DNA of 13,583 nt from Robiginitomaculum sp. (GTDB lineage: Bacteria; Pseudomonadota; Alphaproteobacteria; Caulobacterales; Maricaulaceae): the NCBI GenBank assembly GCA_027071965.1, contig JALSYJ010000148.1:1-13583 (forward strand). The letters are read 5' to 3'. Under the pieces are notes generated by a model. The model saw only the letters and a list, made by a program, of their open reading frames with translations, was not told the DNA's origin and did not search any database. This document shows, piece after piece, positions 1 to 6,804 of the stretch. Positions within the stretch are counted from its first letter, which is position 1. Every line of letters begins with the position of its first letter. A program made the position numbers and the translations under genes.

Positions 1-253
1 AACACAGCAAGATATTGCCGTAGATGGCGTATTCATTGCCATTGGCCACAAGCCCGCAACCGAATTATTCGTCGGCAAATTACCGTTCAAACAAGGTGGT
101 TATCTGATTACAAAACCTGATAGCACCGCCACAAAAGTTCCAGGCGTATTTGCCGCAGGTGATGTCACTGATGACACTTATCGGCAGGCAGTAACCGCTG
201 CCGGCATGGGATGTATGGCAGCACTGGAAGCAGAACGATTTTTGGCTGAATAA
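1..253 (+). CDS. trxB: Thioredoxin reductase, C-terminal part (5' end outside window)
   Basis: The last 83 codons of a low-molecular-weight thioredoxin reductase are read in the frame beginning at base 2 and end at TAA 251-253. The family reduces thioredoxin with NADPH through FAD and a redox-active CxxC pair in the cytoplasm. Visible here is the end of the NADPH domain (GVFIAIGHKPAT) and the C-terminal FAD-binding signature GVFAAGDVTDD, followed by the helix YRQAVTAAGMGCMAALEAE that closes the FAD domain. The CxxC pair and N-terminal FAD motif lie upstream of the window, so completeness cannot be judged. The C-terminus ends at the usual family position. The next gene starts 159 bp downstream on the same strand and appears functionally unrelated. 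A related FAD/NADPH ferredoxin reductase is a less likely alternative, because the tail is very TrxB-like. Confidence 0.9.
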   Translation, partial: TQQDIAVDGVFIAIGHKPATELFVGKLPFKQGGYLITKPDSTATKVPGVFAAGDVTDDTYRQAVTAAGMGCMAALEAERFLAE

Positions 254-412
254 TCTATTTGCCGGAAATTTCATCAAGGACTTTCACCACTACGCTTTTC
301 TTTCGTGTCCGAGCCAGATAACAGACACCTTACATCACCAAACCCATTGACGAACAGTCATTGCGCTCTACTGTGCTTGGCAATTAGCTAAAATGCAAAA
401 CAGGGGTTTCTC

Positions 413-1711
413 ATGAGTTGGTGGTTCAAAGCAGTATTATGGCAGCGTGTACTTATTGCATTGATCTTAGGTGTAATTACCGGTCTTGCCTTTCGCTCCT
501 TTGGCGGCACATATCTGGTTGATGGCATTACCAAATATGCCGGAGCCGACTTTGTCACCACCTGGATCAAGCCCTTTGGAACTGCCTTTGTGCAATTGAT
601 CAAAATGCTGGTGGTGCCCTTGGTGTTTACTACTTTGGTCACCGGCATTACCGCTATGGGGCATCCATCAAAGCTGGGCACGATCGGGATGCGCGCCTTT
701 GGTCTTTATGTATTTACCACTCTGGTGGCCGTATCCATTGGCCTGTTATTCGGCACAATTTTCAAGCCCGGCTCCGGTGTTGATTTTACTGATGTGGCAC
801 CTAATGTCATGGCCGCAGAAGCGCCCAGCATGACTGAGAGGCTGATCAATATTATTCCGGCCAATCCAGTACAAGCTTTGGCCAGCGGCGATATGCTGGC
901 TATTATCTTTTTTGCCATATTATTAGGGATCGCCATATTGATGGTGGGAAAAGCTGCTGATCCGGTAAAAGATTTCTTCGATTCGTCGGTCCAGATCATG
1001 TTCAAAATCACCCATTGGGTTATGGAACTTGCTCCTTATGGGGTATTTGCCCTGATTACATGGGTAACCGCAGCAAAGGGCGTAGAGACATTCAGCTCGG
1101 TTCTGATGCTAGCGCTGGCGCTGTATCTTGGATGTATAACTCACATGCTGCTAATGTATGGCGGTCTGGTCAGATTTGTATTGGGTCTGCCGCTTATCAG
1201 GTTTTTTCGCGGTATTCTGGATGCGCAAGTGGTGGCCTATTCCACCTCGACCAGCGCCGGAACCTTGCCCGTGACCATTGCCTGCGTGCAGGATAATCTT
1301 GGCATCAAGCCAGTTGTAGCAGGTTCGGTCCTGCCCCTTGGTGCCACCATCAATATGGATGGAACATCTTTATATCTTGGCTTGCTGGCCCTGTTTGCCG
1401 CCAATGCATTTGGACTTGATTTAAGCTGGGCCGATTATGGGCTGATTGCGATGACCGCAACCCTAGCTTCCATTGGCACAGCCAGTATTCCATCTGCCTC
1501 CTTGTTTATGCTGGCAATTGTCTTGCCAACAATCGGGGTCTCCCCAGAGCAAATAGCATTGATGGTGGGCTTTATACTGCCCTTTGATCGGCCGTTGGAT
1601 ATGATGCGCACCATGACCAATGTAACCGGCGATGCGGCAGTTGCCACTTCCGTTGCCAAATGGGAAGGCGAACTGGACGAGAAAGTCTTCCGCGAAGTGG
1701 CAAAGGTTTAA
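413..1711 (+). CDS. Dicarboxylate/amino acid:cation symporter (DAACS/SLC1 family)
   Basis: This 432-residue inner-membrane secondary transporter belongs to the GltP/DctA/GltPh family, which imports glutamate, aspartate or C4-dicarboxylates with Na+ or H+. The ATG at 413 follows AGGGG about 7 bases upstream. Family signatures are in order: hydrophobic N-terminal helices; the serine/threonine-rich HP1 hairpin (STSTSAGTLPVT from residue 277); the TM7 cation motif NMDGTSLY (from N314); the HP2 hairpin (around residues 350-370, IGTASIPSAS); and TM8 with D396, R399, T400 and N403 in DMMRTMTNVTGD. The TM8 arginine corresponds to GltPh R397, which binds the side-chain carboxylate, so an acidic substrate is favoured over neutral amino acids. 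Length is normal and there is no sign of damage. It converges on the STN-like gene with only 18 bp between them. The exact substrate (glutamate/aspartate or dicarboxylate) and coupling ion cannot be decided. Confidence 0.93.
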   Translation: MSWWFKAVLWQRVLIALILGVITGLAFRSFGGTYLVDGITKYAGADFVTTWIKPFGTAFVQLIKMLVVPLVFTTLVTGITAMGHPSKLGTIGMRAFGLYVFTTLVAVSIGLLFGTIFKPGSGVDFTDVAPNVMAAEAPSMTERLINIIPANPVQALASGDMLAIIFFAILLGIAILMVGKAADPVKDFFDSSVQIMFKITHWVMELAPYGVFALITWVTAAKGVETFSSVLMLALALYLGCITHMLLMYGGLVRFVLGLPLIRFFRGILDAQVVAYSTSTSAGTLPVTIACVQDNLGIKPVVAGSVLPLGATINMDGTSLYLGLLALFAANAFGLDLSWADYGLIAMTATLASIGTASIPSASLFMLAIVLPTIGVSPEQIALMVGFILPFDRPLDMMRTMTNVTGDAAVATSVAKWEGELDEKVFREVAKV

Positions 1712-1729
1712 GGGCCAGGGGTTTAGGGC

Positions 1730-2434
1730 CTAATCAGAACCATTATTTTCGTTCTGGCGAAGAGCATTGGTCAAAGCCAGCAAATCAGCCTGAGCCCGGC
1801 GGGTGGCCTCTGCCAGGCGGGCTTGGGTTTCCGGGTCAATATCAAATGTACCATCTTCATTACGGGTAATTCCTGAGCCACCGCCTGCCGCTGCCATTGC
1901 ATTGGCTCTTTGCTCATCGGGGCTGCTTTCACCGGGCGCGCCTGCTACCATTCTGGCCTGAGTATTAAGCAGGCTGGTCACACGGGCGCCGTCCTGTTTT
2001 GCCTGTTGAATTTCTGCTGTTGTTGGCGGGTTTTGCAACTTTCTGGCTGCACGAACCGCACGCGCTGTTGGCTCCTGCCCCACTTCACCGGAAAGAACAA
2101 TAAGCCTAGTAATGCGCAAACTTCCATCCTTAGCAGGCCCGGTCTCGGTTACATAGTCCACACCACGCAGTATTCGTGACAGGACAACATCAATCGTGCC
2201 GTCCCATGCACCGGAAATCTCAGGATCGGAGATCAGCTTACGGGTACCGGATATTTTAATATCAGCCCGCTTGCCAATTGCTGCCAACACACCGGTAACC
2301 GGTTCGTCCTTTGCTTGTACCTGCCAATTTGCGTCTTCTTTTTTTACTACCACTTCGGCAAGAGCCGGGGTGGCAAACACGGCCAGCAACAAACCAGAAG
2401 CAGCAATCGGTGCCGAGATAGAAGCTGTGAACAT
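1730..2434 (-). CDS. Exported protein with STN-like domain, function unknown
   Basis: This 234-residue protein has a clear signal peptide (hydrophobic stretch then ATPALA, cut near residue 26). The ATG at 2434 is preceded by AAAAGGA about 7 bases upstream. Residues about 34-92 (WQVQAKDEPVTGVLAAIGKRADI... GAWDGTIDVVLSRILRGVDY) resemble the secretin/TonB short N-terminal (STN) fold: a short amphipathic strand, a helix containing an LxxIxxxA pattern, then a helix with a VLSRIL core. STN domains normally sit at the front of secretins or TonB-dependent transducers, but here no pore or receptor follows. The rest is charged and alanine-rich, with a Gly-rich linker (about 180-190) and a probable coiled-coil tail (ARLAEATRRAQADLLALTNA). 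It is the last gene of the three-gene minus-strand group, 94 bp after the metalloprotease, and may be co-transcribed with it. The domain call is made by eye; no motif gives an enzymatic role. Confidence 0.75.
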   Translation of the reverse strand: MFTASISAPIAASGLLLAVFATPALAEVVVKKEDANWQVQAKDEPVTGVLAAIGKRADIKISGTRKLISDPEISGAWDGTIDVVLSRILRGVDYVTETGPAKDGSLRITRLIVLSGEVGQEPTARAVRAARKLQNPPTTAEIQQAKQDGARVTSLLNTQARMVAGAPGESSPDEQRANAMAAAGGGSGITRNEDGTFDIDPETQARLAEATRRAQADLLALTNALRQNENNGSD

Positions 2435-2502
2435 ATCTAATCCTTTTGTAAATATATGAAAGAAACCGCAAAACCGCTTCTTGCACAGAATAATGGCATT
2501 TT

Positions 2503-2520
2503 CGTGGACATATATCCACG
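2503..2520. terminator. Perfect inverted repeat between metalloprotease and STN-like gene
   Basis: CGTGGA at 2503-2508 and TCCACG at 2515-2520 are perfect 6-bp arms around a 6-base loop. It lies 9 bases after the metalloprotease stop codon on the minus strand, where the arm is followed by AAAATG rather than a T-run. It could be a weak terminator or attenuating hairpin that separates the protease from the STN-like gene, or a protein-binding dyad. The lack of a U-tract makes a standard intrinsic terminator doubtful. Confidence 0.35.
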
Positions 2521-2528
2521 CCCACTCC

Positions 2529-4598
2529 TTAAGGTGTAGTATCCGTGCGAACTGCTACCGATGTTGAACCTTTAATGGATGAGCCATCCCTAAACCGTCC
2601 AAAAATACGCGCATTGGCCGGGTCAAAGACAATGTTGGCGGTCTCAGTTACAAAAACTGCAAAAGTAGCTGTATCACCCGCACCAAGAGTTGCATCGACG
2701 TCCGCAGACGGCGTGGCCATGCACGCACCTGTTGCCGGAACAGTCTGGCAGACTGTGACCGTGGCAGGAACACTGGCCGAGCTGGCCTCACCGCTAAAGG
2801 TTACAGTGCCGGCAGCACCCACATTGCTAACGGCCACAACAAAGGCGCCAGAACCACCAGGAGCTGTTTCCACAATACCGGGCGTTGAAGGATCAGTACC
2901 TGCAATGGCCACAATATCAGGCGTGGCACCATCTACCGCTGAGAAAAATAGAGTATTAAGCCCGTTGGTAATTTCGGCACTGGCACGATTGGAACAGAAA
3001 AAATCAATCGGAATGTCCGCTTCGGTAAAGGCTGCTCCGGGAGTAATGGCAAAAACAAAAGACTGCGCCGCGCCATCTGGAATGCTGACCGGAGTATTAG
3101 CCGTTCCGCTTAATACATTGGCAGCCGTAGTGGTCTGGTAGCTAAACTGACCGCCTGTGGCACCAGGTAGAATTAGTCCGCAATTAGTGGCGGTACCGCT
3201 GCCGGCTGGGTTGATTACGGTGGCAAATGCAGTGGCCACACCGCCGGAGCTTGCATTGCCAATTGAACGAGAGGATGGCAGGACTGCTGACACCAGCCTT
3301 GGAACCCGGGGGCGAAAGTCCTGCATTGTGTAGCCGCCTTGGCGAATAGACCTTGCCGCATCCGCCGTGGCATTACCACAAGCTTCTTCAGGATCAGCGC
3401 TGGCTGGATCCTTACAGGTTGAAATCGAAGGATTGGAGAACATGCCAATGCGAGTTTCACCGGTACTGGAATTGGTTCCCATTATAGTACGAAACTTGCC
3501 ATCCACCCGATAGCCGTGAGAAAAACTGAACACACCATTGCCAGGTGTGGTTGCTATATCGTGCTGGATGCCCATATTGTGGCCCACTTCGTGAGTCAGG
3601 GTGTAAATAGAGCAAAGAAAAGTCAAACCATTGGCTGGAGCATCAATATCCACATCATCGCTAACAGTATTATAGGATGAAGCGGCAAACCCGTTCAGGT
3701 TTCCATGATCCACGCCCAATACATATCCGGTGCCACAGGAGTTATGGACGCTGGCCTTAAAGCGGCGAATATATGTGACCACATCAAGACCCTTTGCAGT
3801 GCGAATAGCCTCAATTCCGGAAAAATTACCATCGGCATTAGTTACATTGTCCCTGAAATCACCAAGGGTGTCGCCATTGCTCTTACCGTCAATGGTTCCG
3901 ATGCGTCGCTCCATATGTACCAGATTGGCTCTCACATCAGTCTGACTGTCCACTAGGGCCGTATCCAGCAGGCTTACCAGAAACTGCAGCCGGGCCGCCA
4001 AGCCCAGGCCCCAGCGGTCAATCATGCTGTCATGATAAAATATACCCACATCCAAAGTGCCAACAGATCCGACAGCTGCCGGTTTGGAAACAGTTTCAGT
4101 CTTGGCAGAAGAACGTACAGGCGGCGGGGCGATCACACCATCGCTCACCAGATCCACCTCTATCCGGGACGGATCATTGCTTTTGTAGATAACATGTCCG
4201 GCACCGTCCTGCCTTGGCTCAATCAAGTATTGCTGATTGTCGTAAACCACTTCTCCAAAGGCAAAACCTGATACTTCCGTAAGCAAAACTCTACCGGATT
4301 TCGGGCCGGAACCAACAGTGCCTATCCAGCTTTGTCCACCAAGTTTATGACTTTCCACACGGGACAGCTTGGCGCTCAACCTTTGCCCGCCAGGAAGAAC
4401 AATAACGGTCTCACCGCCAGCAGACATAGTAAAGGAAGACGGGTTCAAGGTAATGTTCATCCTTGTGTCCAGCACTTCCTGACCGGTTTCCACGCCCCAG
4501 AAATCCGCTGCCATTGTGGCTGCTGACGCAAACACACCTACAACCAAAACAACGCCTGCAAGCAAAGCCTTGACCTTAGAAACCCATAAAAAAAGCAT
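2529..4598 (-). CDS. Secreted metzincin (reprolysin-like) zinc metalloprotease with C-terminal four-Cys module
   Basis: The protein has 689 residues from the ATG at 4598, chosen because AGGGG lies 6 bases upstream; in-frame ATGs at 4604 and 4658 have poorer spacing. Residues 1-30 are a signal peptide (ending ATMA). Residues about 50-175 look like a propeptide that would keep the enzyme inactive. The catalytic domain begins near D183 and carries the metzincin zinc site H336-E337-V-G-H340-N-M-G343-I-Q-H346-D347 and the Met-turn I-M373-G-T, so a working Zn endopeptidase of the M12B/reprolysin-like type is expected outside the inner membrane. Residues about 435-689 are the module shared with three neighbours, with C473, C535, C617 and C626 and the terminal motif KGSTSVAVRTD. 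It follows the 603-residue gene by 113 bp on the same strand, so a shared transcript is possible. Substrate is unknown. Catalytic class is confident; family subgroup less so. Confidence 0.9.
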   Translation of the reverse strand: MLFLWVSKVKALLAGVVLVVGVFASAATMAADFWGVETGQEVLDTRMNITLNPSSFTMSAGGETVIVLPGGQRLSAKLSRVESHKLGGQSWIGTVGSGPKSGRVLLTEVSGFAFGEVVYDNQQYLIEPRQDGAGHVIYKSNDPSRIEVDLVSDGVIAPPPVRSSAKTETVSKPAAVGSVGTLDVGIFYHDSMIDRWGLGLAARLQFLVSLLDTALVDSQTDVRANLVHMERRIGTIDGKSNGDTLGDFRDNVTNADGNFSGIEAIRTAKGLDVVTYIRRFKASVHNSCGTGYVLGVDHGNLNGFAASSYNTVSDDVDIDAPANGLTFLCSIYTLTHEVGHNMGIQHDIATTPGNGVFSFSHGYRVDGKFRTIMGTNSSTGETRIGMFSNPSISTCKDPASADPEEACGNATADAARSIRQGGYTMQDFRPRVPRLVSAVLPSSRSIGNASSGGVATAFATVINPAGSGTATNCGLILPGATGGQFSYQTTTAANVLSGTANTPVSIPDGAAQSFVFAITPGAAFTEADIPIDFFCSNRASAEITNGLNTLFFSAVDGATPDIVAIAGTDPSTPGIVETAPGGSGAFVVAVSNVGAAGTVTFSGEASSASVPATVTVCQTVPATGACMATPSADVDATLGAGDTATFAVFVTETANIVFDPANARIFGRFRDGSSIKGSTSVAVRTDTTP
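2532..3296 (-). repeat. Shared four-Cys module, copy 1 (C-terminus of metalloprotease)
   Basis: Residues 435-689 of the metalloprotease form the reference copy of the module. It begins LVSAVLPSSRS, has TNCG (C473), FFCSNR (C535), GLNTLFFSA, PDIVAIA, GAFVVAVSNVG, VCQT (C617), GACMA (C626), and ends RDGSSIKGSTSVAVRTD. Alternating hydrophobic and small residues suggest an all-beta fold, and the paired cysteines suggest two disulfides. Both structural points are inferred. Confidence 0.8.
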
Positions 4599-4711
4599 CA
4601 ACATCCCCTGTGAATATAAAACGATTCCATAAAACAAGCGGACAATGCTACCATACATTGCCTAACATGGCCACAGCCAAGCAAAAACTCACACGAAACG
4701 CAATATGATGC

Positions 4712-6523
4712 CTATGGAATTACGATCACACCTTGCGGAACCAGGTTGATATTTGCAGCAATCGCAGGAGAACCCGTGCCACGAAATGCCATTCCAAATA
4801 CGTTGGTGGTCAGGGATCCGGGCACAAGATCATGATTATCGTATTGATAGCCCTCGCCCAGATAATTGCCAGCAAACATGCATCCCGAAATCGTCATATC
4901 AACGCCATAAAGGTTTTTACCATTCCCATATTCAGTAAGGGATCCTGAAACAGTACAATTTTCTCCAGGTTCTGGTGAAATAGCGCCGGTAAATGTGCCA
5001 TTGGCTGCGAAAGTTATGTCACCACTATCACTTAGAAAGCCACCATTTATGTTATTATCTATGACGTCATATGTTCCTGCCAACCCGGAAAGGCTGGTCA
5101 CACGATCATATACGGGATTATAAAGCGCCCTGAAACTGGCCGGGCGCTGTTGGGTGATGGCTGGTTTTGATGCTCCCTTGGGCGCTGTTGGCGGAGTGAA
5201 TGCCACATTACCCGAAAGAAATGAAAACGGCTGCCAACTACCGGTGCCAGTATAGCTGGAAACAGTCTGGCCGCCGTTAATGTCCTCTTCGTAGGTGTCA
5301 AAGGAAATATCCATTGTCGGGTCCGGTGTCCCGCTGATGTCTGGAGACAAAAATCCAAACTGGTAAACATCCCCGCCCTCACGTCCCGTAATAAAGGCAG
5401 TCCACCCGCCTTCGACAGTTACTGCAAGCGTGCCCCTCTCCCTGACCGTGCCGCCGGGGGTCGCAGTATCAAATACAATGCTCCAGATGCCATCAGGAAC
5501 CGTAGTGGTTTCAACAAGACCCGGCCCCGGCGAGGTAACTGCGTGGCTGGTTGCACCAAATAATGTTCCTGCATCAGGAGGTAATACCGAAGAGGTTGGG
5601 CCTGAAACACCTTTGCCGGAGACCGGAGATGGTGATGTATCCTCATAAAATCTGATAAATTGACGGGCAATGTCCGCATAAATTGGCACCCCGGCGCCAA
5701 GGGTTGAATTTACAAAAACATTAAAAGTGGACGGTTGATCACCAACACTGGTGGTTACCGAGCGGGCATAGGGCGCAAGACATTCTGCATTGGCAGGATT
5801 GGTTTCACAGATAAATGTATCCAGCGCCAGGTCAAAACCTCCAAAATCCGGCATCACAATCACCGACGCCTCATTATTTCCAGCCATAGCGCCACTAGTG
5901 TTCTTATCCGCGACAGGGACAACTCCGGCAGGGCCGATATTTACAGCCGCCACAGCCATAATTTCCCCGGCACCAAGACTGGGTATACGTATAACCGCAT
6001 CAGAACTTGGAGATGTTCCAATGGTGATAATGTCCGGACTGGCAGTGGTCCCCACCAACAGGGACAGGGTGTTAACGCCGCTAAATACCGGGGCAGTTAC
6101 CGCCCCGCTATTGCATGAAAAATCAAAAAATATTTCCTGATTAAAGGCACCAGAGCCTGAAACGCTCAATACAAAAGCCTGATTGGTACCGGCTGCTATG
6201 TCCACTGGCGTATCTGGAGCCGCAGCAGGCGTTGCATTATCGGACTGAAACGCACGGTAGGAAATCAAAAGCCCGGAAGGATTTGGTCCGCCACCGGAGG
6301 CATCGGGCTGCAAACCAACACTACAACCTGTGGCAGTACCAGGCCCGGCATTGGAAATGGTTCCAAAAACAGTGATCGGGGTATCAATCGTGGTGGTTCT
6401 GCTCGTTGGCAAAACAGCAGCATTGATCGCCGGATCACTGGCTGCGATGGCTGTAACAGGAACCAGACCAGCGATTATTGTCGCGCAGACCAGTGCAGTT
6501 TTTGTTTGCTTACAAGTATTCAT
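4712..6523 (-). CDS. Secreted protein: N-terminal four-Cys module plus unrecognised beta-rich C-terminal region
   Basis: The protein has 603 residues. The ATG at 6523 is preferred over the in-frame ATG at 6544 because GGGAGG lies 5 bases upstream and it leaves a compact signal peptide (residues 1-28, ending TAIAA). Directly after cleavage, residues about 31-313 are the shared module in its most divergent and longest copy, with C67, C137, C239 and C248 at equivalent positions. The terminal motif is degenerate (GKGVSGPTSSV). Residues about 340-445 and 480-600 look like two beta-strand-rich units; the second has the pattern GLAGTYDVI...GDITFAANGTFTGA and a cysteine pair (C523, C548), similar in texture to small beta-barrel domains of exported proteins of unknown function. 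No catalytic motif, lipobox, LPxTG or PEP-CTERM is visible. It is first of the minus-strand group and divergent from the subtilase, so it may be a binding or scaffold partner. I do not recognise the family. Confidence 0.85.
   Translation of the reverse strand: MNTCKQTKTALVCATIIAGLVPVTAIAASDPAINAAVLPTSRTTTIDTPITVFGTISNAGPGTATGCSVGLQPDASGGGPNPSGLLISYRAFQSDNATPAAAPDTPVDIAAGTNQAFVLSVSGSGAFNQEIFFDFSCNSGAVTAPVFSGVNTLSLLVGTTASPDIITIGTSPSSDAVIRIPSLGAGEIMAVAAVNIGPAGVVPVADKNTSGAMAGNNEASVIVMPDFGGFDLALDTFICETNPANAECLAPYARSVTTSVGDQPSTFNVFVNSTLGAGVPIYADIARQFIRFYEDTSPSPVSGKGVSGPTSSVLPPDAGTLFGATSHAVTSPGPGLVETTTVPDGIWSIVFDTATPGGTVRERGTLAVTVEGGWTAFITGREGGDVYQFGFLSPDISGTPDPTMDISFDTYEEDINGGQTVSSYTGTGSWQPFSFLSGNVAFTPPTAPKGASKPAITQQRPASFRALYNPVYDRVTSLSGLAGTYDVIDNNINGGFLSDSGDITFAANGTFTGAISPEPGENCTVSGSLTEYGNGKNLYGVDMTISGCMFAGNYLGEGYQYDNHDLVPGSLTTNVFGMAFRGTGSPAIAANINLVPQGVIVIP
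5585..6433 (-). repeat. Shared four-Cys module, copy 2 (N-terminus of 603-residue protein)
   Basis: Residues about 31-313 hold the most divergent copy. It keeps INAAVLPTSRT, TGCSVG (C67), FDFSCNSG (C137), GVNTLSLLVG, PDIITIG, VAAVNIGPAG, FICET (C239) and AECLA (C248), but has extra residues in both halves and has lost the TSVAVRT ending. Its position right after the signal peptide shows that the module need not be C-terminal. Confidence 0.7.
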
Positions 6524-6804
6524 TTTTTCCTCCCAGATAATCATTAACCATGCCCTTTGCGCATTCTTGTAATGAATAACTTGGGCTTAAAAAACATGTG
6601 TTTACTAAATACTGCTCCCCGTTCGTTTGATAGGCTAACACAAATACAGCAAAATCCAAGTTTTTACTTGAACCAGAATGTCGCAGGAAAAAGTCATCCG
6701 ACCACATGCTTTTTTCTTAACTTAATTTAATATATCGGTTATAGGTATCCGACGGATCAGGTAACTGGTCGCGTTTATAAAATAAAATGGGAGTATTATT
6801 GCTA
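6524..6804. promoter_or_regulatory. Divergent intergenic region with candidate promoter for the subtilase
   Basis: This 281-bp A/T-rich gap separates the divergent 603-residue and subtilase genes and should contain both promoters. On the + strand, TTAACT (6717-6722), a 17-base spacer and TATAGG (6740-6745) match the sigma-70 pattern at 4 of 6 positions in each box and would give a leader of about 50 bases. I found no convincing minus-strand boxes or clear operator. GGGAGG at 6529-6534 is the ribosome site of the 603-residue gene. Assignment of the promoter is tentative. Confidence 0.35.

Noticed and set aside
2545..3141. Open frame of 198 codons on the + strand opposite the metalloprotease C-terminus
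   Set aside because: It is the antisense shadow of the shared module (biased low-complexity composition, no signal peptide, no domain), and the minus-strand frame has clear homology.
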